Shown in pieces: positions 23,381-35,049 of a stretch of DNA of 64,000 bases. Under the pieces are notes generated by a model, which was given only the letters and a program-made list of their open reading frames with translations, did not search any database and had not been told where the DNA came from. Both the position numbers and the translations under genes were made by a program. Each line of letters opens with the position of its first letter. Position 1 is the first letter of the stretch. Source of the DNA: Sweltsa coloradensis (taxonomy: Eukaryota; Arthropoda; Insecta; Plecoptera; Chloroperlidae); NCBI GenBank assembly GCA_024449915.1, contig JAMZAV010001748.1:62001-126000 (forward strand), in the 5' to 3' direction.

Positions 23381-24013
23381 CGTTTCTTGTTGTTTTTATA
23401 TTATGTAATGACTAATGACAAGGACAAACAATAAATACAATTAATGCATAACCAAAAACATTTTCTATGGCATATGAATAAGTTCTACCATCAGGGAGTA
23501 GAAGTAAATCAAAAGGAATGGCTAATATAAGTTAGTTTGGAAATTTGATTTTCATACTTGTATTAATTTTATTAGTAGCATATTGATTATTTTAAAGTGG
23601 CTTTTACAGGACATGAGTTTTTTTTTGCAAATTTCTGTTTGTTCGGCCGATTTGCATAAGAGTTGTTTAAATTTTTTTACAATTATGTCAATGAAGTAAA
23701 ACTGTAGTGGCACCTTTCGAAAAATAATTTTAGGTGGAAGCTATTTATTTATTTATTTTTTTTGCCATTTTTTGTTTTTCTTAAAAAGTCCGAAATCTAC
23801 CATTTTGTGAATTGTTTATGGCTGACAAACAAACAATATTGATAATCTACGACTCTAGGGCTGTCCATGTATACATCGGGTGTGAAGCCTCCTTGACGTT
23901 ACTATGTTTGTAAACCTTGGATTCTCCCCTCCCTGCTTGTGGATGGTTCTACCAGCAAGGGTATTTCCTCCCTCTACATCCCAAGGCCAGAGTAGTGCAT
24001 TATTACCTAACGC

Positions 24014-24100
24014 TGCCGTCCGCGGTGGCGTATTCGGTTAGGGCGTAGGTCCGAGGAATACGGCACCAAGGGGACGTGGGTTCGAGTCCCGCATAAGGCA
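24014..24100 (+). repeat. tRNA-like SINE head
   Basis: An A box (TGGCGTATTCGG) and a B box (GGTTCGAGTCCC) are spaced as in a tRNA, and the T arm GTGGG-TTCGAGT-CCCGC pairs perfectly. The would-be 5' acceptor (TCCGCGG) does not pair with ATAAGGC, so it is a tRNA-derived element rather than a tRNA gene. Confidence 0.55.
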
Positions 24101-24385
24101 TGAGTTTTTTGTAATTGTCCTTCACTCTTCATCTATCACAACTCATCTCTCGAATATGAAAATCGCAATTATAGCATCTTAACTGGCCGAAATGAACCTA
24201 GATTTTAAGGCCATTACACCTAATTAAAAAAAAATTGCCTAACGCTAACGGTTGACGCGCCTTTAAACCAGACAACATCCCACTCCACGACGTTTTGTAC
24301 TTGTTTGTGTTCCCGCGCTCACAAGTTCAACCACAGTACAACAGGCGGTGATCTCAGCCCAACAACAGGTGGTTGGAGTAAGGTT

Positions 24386-24550
24386 ATGGCGGCCAACCCT
24401 CGAGAGAGCAGAGAGACGCTTCTGTCTTATTCTATGCTGTTGTCTAGGAAATATCACGTTAAACATTCATATAATTTTGTTTTTGGAAAGCTTTTCAAGT
24501 AGTAGCTAGTGTGCGCCTAAGATGGCCTAAATAGGTGGCCCTAATCATGG
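24386..24550 (+). other. Weak candidate promoter/first exon
   Basis: A TTATGGCGGCCAACC start context opens a 38-codon frame (MAANPRESRETLLSYSMLL...). About 160 bases after the ATG there is a GTAAGT donor-like site at 24546. The frame closes before that donor, so a coding exon is not supported; a non-coding first exon is possible. Confidence 0.18.
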
Positions 24551-24564
24551 TAAGTTTTCAAACT

Positions 24565-24875
24565 CTTAATTGTTAGGCCTAGGCCTAGGGACCGCGATCC
24601 ACCTTGTGGGCTAGGCCTAGGTAGGCCTCCCTAGGCTTTGGTTATTCAATGACCTAGGCGGAGGCCTAGCCATGATTGGATACACAAAGGCCTAGCGTAG
24701 GCTAGGTTGATTTGAGTCAATTTTGATATAACGTAGGCCCAACCTAGCCTAGTTTTTTAATAGTAGGGCCTAGTAGGCCTAGGCCTAGTAGCCTAGCCCC
24801 TAGGCCTAGGCTACCTATCTTTAATAGTAGTAGGGCCTAGTTGCTATAATCAATGGCTAGGCCTAGGTACTACGC
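24565..24875. repeat. TAGGCCTA-rich cluster
   Basis: The palindromic string TAGGCCTA and close relatives occur repeatedly here, and singly throughout the window. The cluster ends where the homopolymer-rich sequence begins. Confidence 0.7.
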
Positions 24876-26469
24876 TTACGCCCTTTGTTTTTTTCTTTTT
24901 TTCGCATAGCTAGGCCTCGGGGAGCTTCTTCGGTTCATGGGCCCCAAAAAACGAACCTACCTACCTACTCCTTCGGTTGGGGGGTCCAAATACTTTTTGC
25001 GATGTTTTGTGTGAAGCAAGTTTGTTTAAAATTAAATATAACACCAAGTAGGCCCTACATTGTTAAACATACACGCTTAGCGCCTACTCTCCTCCTAACC
25101 TACGATTCCCTACAAAACATCGTAAAAAGCTTTTGGACCGCCCCAACTGAAGGAGTTCCCAAAAAAACAACTTGGTTTTCCTTGTTGTTTTATGCATATT
25201 TATAGGTAGGCCTACTGCGTGTAAATCTATGGTAGGTGACCCTAGTATTTATGCCGTACCTATAGGGCCTACTGCCATGTATCAAAAGTATGTTAGGGGC
25301 TTGGGGTTGGGGGGGGGGGGGGGGGGCGCAAGGCGCCGTGGGTGCTGGCCAAGCTGATTACGGCTTAACAAAAAGTTTTACGCCTCCCCCACTAAACAAC
25401 TTGGGCTATAGGCCAGGCAAAATTTGTGTTTTAAGTGGTGTTTTGGTTGTGTGTGGCGTTACACGGCATAATTACCAAAAGCCAAAACTATAATTATATT
25501 CCTACCTAGACAAAACCTTTTACGTTTCTACTTTTGGCAAAACTACTTTTTTTGTTGAAAGTCCTTTATATTTAGGCCTAAAATAGAAGCTTTAAACCCA
25601 AAAAGGTTTTTTTTAGGCCAGATATTTCCCCAAAATGCGCTTTTTTACCTCGCCGAGAGGAATCTTAGCCCGGGGGATTGTAAACCCGACCCGAAAACCC
25701 CCCCCCCCCCTAGCACTTAACTTATGGGTGGTTCGTAAACTGCAAAGAACCCCGGTTCATAACCCCGATCCCCAAAAAAGAGACGGGCCCCCGGGAAAGG
25801 TTAGGGTTAGTTCAGGTTATGGCCGGAAAAATTTCAAAAAGGCTTTTGTGGATGATAAAATAAAAATTTTTTGGGGCCTTTGTGCTGTTTTTTTACAAAC
25901 AAACATTAACATGGAAACGTTTTTACGTTGTTTTTTTTTAAGTGTGGGCTCCTCTGTCGGAGCACCCAATTTGTAAACAAACCCACCCCCCGAGTGGGCG
26001 GGGGGGTTTACTGGGTTTGAAAATGCTGACCCGGGTAAAGTAAAAATACGTGCAATAACTGACTCGGGGCTTGACAATTTAAAAAAAAAATCTATTGTTT
26101 GGGAAAAGGGCCCAAAATTTATTTGCCCAAAACTAAATTCAAGGTGACACAATAATTTTCGGGGGGGGGGGGGGGTCTTTTTTTAAATATTTTCCCTTTT
26201 GGAAATTTTTCTTTTTTTTAAAAACAACAGCCAAAAGTCATTAATTTTTTCCATGGGCTACCCCCCCTTTTATCATACCTTTACTTTTCGGTCATAAACC
26301 CCTATTTTTTTTTGGGGGAGGGTTCTTGGGCCTTTTACCTATCTCATCTTCTTTAAATTTTTGAGGGGGCTTAGTGGGTGATATTTTTGGGTTTGTTTAA
26401 AAAATTAAAACGTAAAAAGGGTTTAGGCCAAATTTTGGGGTTGAAAACTTTCCCTTTGGGTTTTTAAAT

Positions 26470-26654
26470 TGTGGATTGCACATTACATGAACAATTACAT
26501 TAGAACTGGGCAAGGCTTGGCTTTGGTGGGAAAGCCATGTTTGGGGAGAATGCGCTAGAGAGGGGGAGTTCTTTCCCTTCCCAAAGTATAGGGGGCAGCA
26601 GTAAACAATGGGAAGTGTCTATAAATTTGGGCGAAAGGGTTTGAATACCCTTCA
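26470..26654 (-). repeat. 3' LTR of gypsy element 1
   Basis: It shares CATTACATGAA, GCCATGTTTGG, GAGAATGCG and GGAAGTGTCTATAAAT with 31405-31598 in the same order. It begins TGTGG and ends CTTCA on the plus strand. Confidence 0.65.
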
Positions 26655-27689
26655 CCCCTTTTTTCCCTTTGGGGTTTTAAGCCCAATAATATTAGAAGAT
26701 TATTTTTTTTGGGGGCTGAATATTTACACAATACTACGCACATCCCTCATAAGGAAAAGTTTGCCTGATTGACAATCACAACTATGGTTGTACATAAAAA
26801 GGGAATTAGATGTTTTTTAATGAGATACATGCTAAAAATTTAGGGATATAAGCTAAATGTTATAACTAAAAAAATTTTGGGGAAAATGAAACTTTAAAGG
26901 GCAAATTTTTAGGGTTGAACCTTTGGGTTAGAATTTTCTCCGCCTGGAGGTCCAGGTGGCCTCGGGTCCCAAATGGTATTTGGGTTTTCCACCTAGCCCC
27001 GGATGGGAATGCCCTTTGGTGAGCCCGCGCTCACTGGTCCCAGGGCCCCCCCGGGGGGTTTCCGGATCAAAATCCCCCGGTGGGGCCCTGGGGCCCCTGG
27101 TACTAGGGTCGTTTGTTCCGGGGGCCCCATTCGTGTAGGTACCGGTCTGTCCCCCCTTGGTTGCTGGGGCTTTTGAATACGGGTAAGGGCACTTCCAGCG
27201 TTGACAACTGGTGGCTTTGTCAGGGTTTGGTGGAGTCCTGAGCCGATATTTGGGGGGACATTTGGTACTTGCCCTCGTTGGGTACAACGTGCCCCCGCTT
27301 TCTGGTCCACGTTGTCTTTTGTAGTTATTTTTTGGTTAAACCCAATAAAAGGGTTTGTTACGAGGCCCTTTTCCCAGGGGGAAGTTTCTGTTGCGGGGGG
27401 AAAAAACCCCAGGGCGGGTTTCCACTGTTACTGTATTTTGGAAACGTAGACTGCCTCTCCCACATGGAAAGTACGACCCCAAAACAGGAGGACGGGTTTT
27501 GGGGGGGTTGGTAGTTGTGTGATCAGGATGCAGCGGATCCCGAACTGTCCCAATTCTTCTCCCCATAAAGGATTCTTGGTGGGCTTTTCCCCGGTTACTG
27601 TGCTCGGCGTGGGTGTGTTGAGTCAACAGGTGGGCCCCGCAATTTGTATTTTGGGTGTCTCCTTTCCCTCTGAAGAAAAACTTTTAGGT

Positions 27690-28020
27690 TGTCTTTACAG
27701 TTTGCACCACTCGTTCTGCTTGTCCCTTTGGGTTTCCGGGTGGATGGTGCAAAAGGTAAAGTGACGTACCTGATTTTTGGTTGGAAGGCTCAAACTCTGT
27801 TGGCACAAATGAAGTACCGTTGTCAGACACAAGGGTAGTTTGGTAAGCCCTGAGTGGCCCAGATGTCGCGCAGGTGGCGGATCACTGGTGTTTTAAATCA
27901 TGGTGGGCACCACTCGAAAAAAAAAAAAATTTAGTCCACTTTTGAGTATAAGTCACAACGATAAGGAAAGTGTGTCCTTTGGGAAAGGTCCGGGAAAGTC
28001 CACATGAATCCACTCATGGG
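27690..28020 (-). pseudogene. Integrase region of gypsy element 1
   Basis: On the minus strand, in separate frames, one reads EWIHVDFPGPF near 27985-28020, VIRHLRDIWAT near 27855-27895, LVSDNGTSF near 27808-27834 and GQAERVVQTVK near 27690-27724. These carry the three catalytic acidic residues (D, D, E) of a retroviral-type integrase in the correct order. Frameshifts separate every motif. Confidence 0.7.
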
Positions 28021-29143
28021 GTTTCCCGGGGGTAGGCCCTGGTTAAGGGGTGGGGGGGTTTTGGCCCTTTGCCCGGGGCGTGTTTGGGGGGTTCTTGGCA
28101 AACGGGGGGGGGGGGGGGGGGCATGGGCCTTTACATAGGGCTCAATGTCTTTGGGCCATGCCTGGCCACCCTACATATGTACGGGCAAACGACTTTTATA
28201 ACAAGGGGAAATTGGGCCCGGGTTTGGGACTCGGGGTTTAAAATGTTAGGGCATTTTTTCTTGCGGGGTTTCTGGTATCACCAAATTGTTGCCCCAAATT
28301 AAGGGGAGGCCCTTATTTTACGAACAAAGGGGTCCGCCGGGACAAGGGAAAGGGTTTTAACTCTGGGGTTCTGGTTTTTGGGAGACCAAAACCATGTAGG
28401 GTGAAATGGATTACTGACTTTTAGGGACCTTTTCATGGAGATGAGGTCAGGGTATGTTAGGGTGCATTTAGAGTCGGTTTTCTCGCTGCTTTTAGTAACA
28501 AAATCTCAGTAGCCGGGGGGTGCGGTGCCGGTTTTCCCCGGGCAGGCCAGTTGAATCGGTTTGTGGTAGGGGACCCTTTGGGGCCCCCCCAAAAAAAAAA
28601 CCCCCCCAAAAAAGCTTTCTGTGTGCTTTGCTTTTGGGTTTGGTTTTTTTATGATTTGTAAATTTGTTACCTGCAAGCTGAGAGCCAACGCGGGAGCGTG
28701 CAGGGCAAAACCCTCTGGTATAGGTTTTCCTTTGGGGTTTAACAGGCTTACTAGTGGTTGATGATTTCCGTGATGATGGGGAAAATGCCCGGCCCATAGA
28801 CAAAACTGGTGATTTAAAGTTTACCCCATTGATGAAGGGGCAAGGCCTCCCTTTTTATTTGTGAATAATTCACTTCGGCGCGTGAAGGGGTCCTGGAGGG
28901 GCCCTACGAGAATGGCCCCCGTTTTGGGGGTTCCAAAATGGTGAGGGGAAAATGCCCCCAACGCCACTGGGGATGCGTCACAGCCAGGAAAAATAGGCGG
29001 GGTATTGTCAAAGGGTTAGTACATCCCCCCGCTGGGAGGTTTTTGGGCCTTGGGCCCCTCCTCAATGCTTTTGGGGAGCCTCCAAAGTCCAGGGGAAATT
29101 TACGGGGGGTTTTTTACACTGGCTGCTAGACTGTACAGGAGGT

Positions 29144-29365
29144 TCAAGGGGGGGGGAAAACTCGTTCGGTATGAATGCATTTTAGAAATTTTAAAGGGAA
29201 ACCTAAGAAGGGGTTGTAACGGGCCCATACGGGTGGGGATTTACCCCCAAAAAGACCTCGATGTGTATTTATTGCTAGTATTTCCTGAAATTGTCTTGTT
29301 CCCCCTTTTACTGTTTGAAAAGCTGTAGGGCCCGATTCAAGCTTCGTAAAAAATCGTACCCCCAC
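29144..29365 (-). pseudogene. Reverse-transcriptase piece of gypsy element 1
   Basis: The frame contains LAINTHRGLF followed by PPVWAR, matching the Ty3/gypsy reverse-transcriptase segment where INTHKGLF is followed by LPFGV. The catalytic Y-x-D-D box that should follow is not readable in this frame. Confidence 0.55.
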
Positions 29366-31404
29366 CCAAGGGTTTAGAGTACAGAGGGTATTGTTTGGGA
29401 AGGGTACCTATCGGTAATAGATTAGAGTTAACCGTTTTAACGGTAGTCCCCCCACAGGACTACTGCACCATTTCCCTTTGGTACTACTACAACGGGGGGA
29501 AACCCATTTAGAAAATTCAAGGGTTAAATAGCTTTTTTCGGGTTTTGCAAACGGTCAATCTTTCCCCCTCAACTTTATTTACCGTGGGGAAAAGGTACCG
29601 CCCTTGGGTTTTAAAAAAAACGGTGTATCCCTGGTTTGTAGAGGTAAATGATACGGGGTCCCTGGTTTAAAAAACCTAAACCCTTCCTTGAAAAGGTAAA
29701 AAGGGGAAATTTTCTTTCGGGGTTTACGTCGGGTGCTTTGGCCTGTGGGATTTTTCTTGGGACTTGGTTTTTGCCGTGATATTAAAGCCTTTGGAAAAAA
29801 AAAAAAAAAAAAAAAAAAAAAAGAAAACCCAAATTTCGGGGGCCTTAGAAGACTGGTCCCCGCCCCTGCCACAACTATAGAGGGGAGCGGTGGGTAGTGT
29901 TCCTATGGGGAAAAATGTGACTTTAGTCAATCCTAGAACCTTTAAGACCCCTTTAGACCCGGTCGTTAACCCCAAGTCTGGGGGATCTAGTCCGGTTTTT
30001 TGGGTTTCCCCCCTAAAATTAAGGTAAGGGGTTTTCCCAATAAGAGAAAAACCCGGGGGGGCGGAGTCTACCTCCTTGGGAGGAGTTTCCCCTCCACCGT
30101 CAGTGTGGGTAATTTTATTTTTCCGGTGCTTTCGGCGAGTAATCTTTTTTTGTTTTTACGTTCAAACTTTAAGATCATACATATTGGGATGTCACTGGAC
30201 CCACTGGTGACGCTAAAATTCATTTTCCGCCTGTTACTCCTTGGTTGTTGATTTTGTTGGGGGTTTTCTTTCGAAGAAAAAACCCCCTTCCATTTTCGGG
30301 GTTTTTCTTTTCAGACACTAGCAATGGGCTATTTTTTGGGAAAAATGGCATGTGGATCTAAAATCGGCAAGTCTGTCCCTGATGGTCAGAGCCACAGCGG
30401 GATGCACGAACTTTTCCCGTTGGTGTGGTTTTCGGTTAGCTACGGTCCTGGGGTTAGCCCCATTTGCGATTTTGGGTATTTTGGCCTGTGTTTAGTACTG
30501 AATTTCACTTTGGTGTTCTGGGGGCCCGCTGTATTATCGGGACTAAGCCTATCGCTATTGTTTCTTTTTTTGCCGGGGGGGCCCTGTTGCGTTCAGGGAG
30601 AAAACGGGGGAGGCAGTACACATGTCTTTGGGGTTCGCTTGTATGTCAAATCTGTTATTTCTAGAAGCCCACGTTGAAGGGGTTCCCTTTTGTTGTAGGG
30701 GAAATTTCAAATTGGGGGCTGGGAAAAGGGCCTTTTTGGTTTGTTTTAACCCCAATGGGGGGCTTTTGGTACGTAGCTCAGATAGGGTAATCTAGGGGAG
30801 ATTCTCCCTGCTTTTTGGGGTCTACGGTTTAAATTTAAAAAAGTTCCACGATAAAAACCCAGGCTTGACATCGAACTTATTTTTTTTATGATTACAGTTG
30901 CTGGAGGGGTTTTTCTTTTTAAATTTTGGGGCAAAATTTTCCCTTTGGGGGGTTTTTTTTAAAGGGGTCATATGATTTAGGGACCTATAAGGGGTTTAAA
31001 AAGGAATTTTTGGGTTTACGGTCCGATTTCCCTAAAAAAGCATTTGGGTTTGGGGGGGGAAAAAACTTCAAGTCTCCCCCATAGGGGTGGTCCAGCTTAA
31101 TTTTTTTTGGGATTTGAACTGGTCGACGGCTCCCAAATAAAAACCCAATACTAAGGCCCAGCGATGCCTTTGGGGTTTGCCCTTTTTTCTGGTGACCCCG
31201 GTAAAGGGGGAGGGCCCAAAAGGTTTATGCGCGTTAAAGGGGCCCGGCCTTTGGCTTTAAAGCACATGGTAATTTTCTCGGCTAGGGCCTTTCAAAGTCG
31301 GGAAATCCGATCCTGGGGTCGCCACGAATTTTTGGGTTTTCTAAACATTTTTATTTCGTAATAAAGGGTTTCAATAAATTGGTTGTAAAAGTCCTTGGTT
31401 TTTT

Positions 31405-31598
31405 TGTGGTTGCCATTACATGAATTTTTAAATTAAATTAAGAACAAAACCCCCCCAAAGGGCTTGGCGTGGGTGGAGGGCCATGTTTGGAGAATGCGTA
31501 GGGGAGCGTTTGTTTTATAAATTCAAAATATAGGGGGGGGAGCGTAAAAAACTTTGGAAGTGTCTATAAATATGGCGCAAGGTTTTTAATACACTTCA
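31405..31598 (-). repeat. 5' LTR of gypsy element 1
   Basis: This is the direct-repeat partner of 26470-26654. It contains TCTATAAATATGG-like sequence and ends ACACTTCA. Sequence to its right returns to normal base composition. Confidence 0.65.
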
Positions 31599-31599
31599 G

Positions 31600-32558
31600 T
31601 AGGTATTGGCCGAGTTGTTAAAGCTACCTACTCCACTAGGCCTACTGTTAAAAAAGTGTTGTACTATATCTGTTAAAGAATGGTTCTATATTACGCAATA
31701 GTTTTAAAGTGTCAACAATTGTTTGAATTTCACAAAATGGAGAAGGTAAACAAGTCTTAGATCTCTATTTTCTCTACAGCAGTGAATAATGGGTAAAGTC
31801 GATAGGTCGATATCGATCGAAATGCGATTGTAGTGATGGAGCCTGTGGCAAGTGCTTGGTACTACGTCGATCGTCTATCGCCTTTTGATAAAGTAGGTTT
31901 CAACTTAGTGAAATCTTACGCGATTCTAGTTTTTAACTGAATTTGTTGGTTGTCCTAACTTTAAATTATGGTTGCCCGTGCCTGGATTGTTAGTTGCCCC
32001 GGTCAACTCGGGCATAGGAATTTTCGAGCCCTGTGATTGGACGGGTTACTCTGGTGAGGTAAACGAAAGAGCCTCAAATATCCTTTTGGAATTGTCCACC
32101 CTTAAAGTGGCTGTCAAACGATCAACAAAGTGGCCCAACTCCCATTGCCCAATTTATTGCTATCACTGACACACGAGACACAATAAAGAGAAACTGCGGT
32201 GACAACTACTACTGTTGTGATTGGTTATCAACGATCACTTGATACTTCGTAGAAATCTGATTGGAAGTTGCCAACTTATAGCCAAGTAGTTCAGAATGTT
32301 GAACATTGTTGGGGTGTTGCGCTTACTCGACCTGACTGTCTAACAGGCAGTCGGCAATATGCGTGTTATCAAATGCTCACCAACTCACAGCAACATTGTG
32401 GGGCAACAATGTTGATCGTTTGGCATCTGCGCCAGAAGTGCTTGCTTGGTTGAGGTTACCTAGGCCCTATGTTGTTTTGTTTACATTCCTGTATTGAAGG
32501 GCATACAAGATGACATATTACGTGAATAGACAGCAATGACATTATAATATGCCTACAG
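31600..32558. other. No gene seen
   Basis: An imperfect palindrome CAACATTGTGGGGCAACAAT followed by GTTG lies near 32391-32414. CAGTGGCGTAACT at about 32559 resembles a DNA-transposon terminus without a visible partner. No exon is supportable. Confidence 0.3.
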
Positions 32559-32738
32559 TGGCGTAACTGAAAATGGCGGGGTCCGTATGCAAGTTGGATT
32601 ATTGGGCCCCCACTTTTTAGTGTTGAAAACTAAAATGCGGTGCTCTAAGTGTAGTAGGCTAGGGCCTATAGGTACCGGTAGTAATTATTTCTGGCACTAG
32701 AGTACGTTTTTCACTTCATCTTTTAGTTTTGTTGGTAC

Positions 32739-33110
32739 TAGTGATGTCATCGGGTAGTAAATATTGGAGTCGACTCCGGAGCCTTGGGAACCAAGTAGGA
32801 GTCGACTCCCCGATCCGCAATTAAATTTTTTATTTCAATCTCATCCAATTTATCATTTATGCAAAAGCTATTTTTAGCCCACAACTCTTGTTGCACATCG
32901 CTGTCCGGTTGTTCCCCCCCCCCCTCCACCCGCTACGTATCACTAGCTTGCTTGTCTCTTGGCCCGGCCAAGACTCTCGCTGATTTGTTATGTTTACGTT
33001 TTGAGATAAGATACTTAATGACTAACGAGACAACAAGTGCAATCTCATTCAATTTATCATAAAAAAAAAACCCGCCCCACCCCGGAGTCGAGTACCCGAT
33101 GTCATCCCTA
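32739..33110. mobile_element. hAT MITE family D, copy 2 (372 bp)
   Basis: The ends are TAGTGATGTCATCGGGTA and TACCCGATGTCATCCCTA. They are flanked by GTTGGTAC (32731-32738) and GTAGGTAC (33111-33118), an 8-bp duplication with one mismatch. The interior is a deletion version of the copy at 17816-18462. Confidence 0.85.
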
Positions 33111-33487
33111 GTAGGTACGTTTGTTTTGCAATTCGCTTATCCTATTATTTGTAAGTTTTTAGTTTGTGTAGGACCACTTTTCCTTTGCAAGTGCTTTTTG
33201 AATGCATTGTAGATGATTGTTGTCAGGTTTCTAAGTTTCTATTGTTAGGGGAGAAGGTGGAGGGTTGGGACAGGAGGAGACATGGGACAAAGGCTGTATC
33301 TTTGGAGGGAATTTCAATTTCTGGTGTCTGGCACCATCTGTTGGTGGCTTTTGCAACTACTAGAACAAATATGAAGTTTCAAAGAAATCCACCAGGTGCA
33401 ACAAGTGTTATTCCAATATGGCTGAATTGGCATGTCCAAAGTAGGCCTAAATGTCAATAGTAGCCTATTTATGAACAGGATATTTTA

Positions 33488-34269
33488 TTGGATGAGTGTA
33501 GCAAGCGAAGCAAAGATTCCATTTCACTACACTGGAGAAAAAAATCCGGAATGTTTTTTTCTTTTTTTTTCTTTTTTTTTCTGTATTTTTGTGTGTCTGT
33601 TAACACGATTCCGGCTAAACCGATACTCCAATTGCGATGAAATTTTATGGAGGCCTTCGAAATCTCTGAACGAAGAACTGCCATGTTTTTGAGCGCAATC
33701 GAAAAATTATTTCTCATGAAAATCGCAATTTTTCGATTTTTTTCGATTTTTAAAAAATTTCTTCAGCTTAGGCCTATAACACCTACATGCTTTGTCCGAT
33801 TTTAATGATTTTTTCACAGAACCTTAATTTTATGAATTTATGTATTCGTGTGAAATTTGAGCGCAATCAAAAAACTATTTCTCATGAAAATCGAAATTTT
33901 ACGTTTTTTTTTCTTTTTTAAAACAATTCTTTGACTTATAACACCTATATGCTTTATCCTATTGTAATAATTTTTTCACAGAACCTTAATTTTATAAATT
34001 CATATATTTGTGTAAAATTTGTGCGCAATTGAATAATTATTTCTTATGAAAATTTCAATATGACGATTTTTTCCTTTTTTTAAATTACAATTAATTAAAA
34101 AAAAAAAAATTTAGGTTAATTTTTCATTTAATTTAATTTAATTAAAAAAAAATCTTCAACTTAGTAATGATTTTTTCACAGAACAACAGAAAATCCGCAT
34201 AACACATGGCAGCTCAATGCACCAATTACGCTCATCCAACAACGCGGCGGGACTTAAGCGTTTTCCTAG
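33488..34269 (+). mobile_element. Helentron-like copy, subtype i, in the pogo element
   Basis: It runs from TTGGATGAGTGTAGC to the AACGC/GCGTT hairpin and CCTAG (34265-34269), followed by TTAA. Internally, blocks starting at GCGCAAT (33693, 33861, 34023) give a repeat of about 165 bp. It is one of the most complete copies and useful as a family reference. Confidence 0.75.
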
Positions 34270-34516
34270 TTAATAACAAGTTATAACATGGTAAGAACTT
34301 AACTAAACTGAAAACAATGATGTAATCTATCAGTAGAAATAAGAGACATCTCCCTGGAACATAATATAAATGGTATTAAACCACTTATAATGAGATAGTG
34401 TTGTGGGTGGACACATGGGACAGCATTAGCAGGGGAGACATGGGACACTTTTTAGGTTAGGCCTAGCCTACAATGTGCTTGTTAAAAACTAATAGAACTC
34501 AAGTAAGCACTGATAT

Positions 34517-34762
34517 TTGGTGCATGCCACTAAATTCCATCATGGGCTTACCTACAGACAAGTGAGGGTTCTTACTTACAACTATGCAAAAGCCAACTTT
34601 GCTAAAATCCCGCCATCATGGAATGATAATAAAACTGCTGGGGTTGAATGGCTCAAAGGGTTCATGCATCGTTACCCTAACTTATCTCTCAGAAAACCAT
34701 TTCATTTCATTTGTATTTTATTTATTACTAATTTTTACATATTTGACATGTTATTTCAATAA
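34517..34762 (+). pseudogene. pogo/Tigger-type CENP-B HTH fragment
   Basis: The frame reads GLTYRQVRVLTYNYAKAN, then IPPSWNDNKTAGVEWLKGFM and HRYPNLSLRKP. This is the CENP-B-type DNA-binding helix-turn-helix found in pogo/Tigger/Jerky transposases, where it binds the terminal repeats. The frame opens at TTG, not ATG, and after LRKP becomes unrelated low-complexity sequence, so the DDE nuclease domain is gone. It is the only coding trace of the element at 33246-35029. Confidence 0.75.
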
Positions 34763-35049
34763 AGTTCTAGATGATAATAATATGTTGTAACCTATTATTG
34801 TATCAGTGTCCCAAGTCTCCCTATACAGTGTCCCAAGTCTCCCCACCTATGGGAGACTTGGGACAGTTTGCAGACCTCTGGTATTTTACTTCTGCACTTA
34901 TCGTCAACCATAGTACACCTTGTATACATTTACCATAAGTAGGTGAAAGATAAGGGAAGATAATGCAAAAGAGTTTACTTCAATTGATTAAAATTGTTTT
35001 CTGAAAAGTGTCCCAACCCTCCACCCTCTCACCGACTTGTTAATTGTTA

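Larger units (their letters stand above)
26470..31598 (-). mobile_element. Ty3/gypsy LTR retrotransposon (minus strand)
   Basis: Two direct repeats of about 190 bp (26470-26654 and 31405-31598) flank internal DNA that, on the minus strand, shows reverse transcriptase before integrase, the Ty3/gypsy order. The left LTR ends CCTTCA next to CCCCTTTTTT, which on the minus strand is a polypurine tract followed by TGAAG, the LTR start. No matching target duplication is visible. The coding parts are shattered by the homopolymer errors of this stretch. Confidence 0.7.
24880..31600. other. Homopolymer-inflated stretch, probably poor consensus
   Basis: Runs of G, C, A and T of 4-20 bases are far more frequent here than on either side. 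Recognisable coding motifs in this stretch occur only as short pieces that jump frame. Both edges are fairly abrupt. This is what uncorrected long-read consensus or a collapsed repeat looks like; genuine decay would not lengthen homopolymers of all four bases. Open frames in it, including glycine/proline-rich ones at 26928-27310, should not be taken as genes. Confidence 0.6.
33246..35029 (+). mobile_element. pogo-like DNA transposon remnant
   Basis: The termini are GGGGAGAAGGTGGAGGGTTG-GGACA and TGTCCCAACCCTCCACCCTC-TCACC. The left flank is TTGTTA and the right flank resumes the host Helentron sequence at ACTTGTTAAT, consistent with a TA target with one mutation. Inside is a CENP-B-type helix-turn-helix fragment. 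GGAGACATGGGACA or its complement occurs about five times near the ends and may be a transposase-binding motif. It is itself interrupted by the Helentron-like copy at 33488-34269. Confidence 0.75.

Noticed and set aside
24014..24100. Functional tRNA gene
   Set aside because: A and B boxes and T arm are good but the acceptor stem does not pair and no clear anticodon arm can be drawn.
26928..27310. Gly/Pro-rich collagen-like frames
   Set aside because: They lie in the homopolymer-inflated gypsy interior, and the Gly/Pro codons come from G and C runs on both strands.
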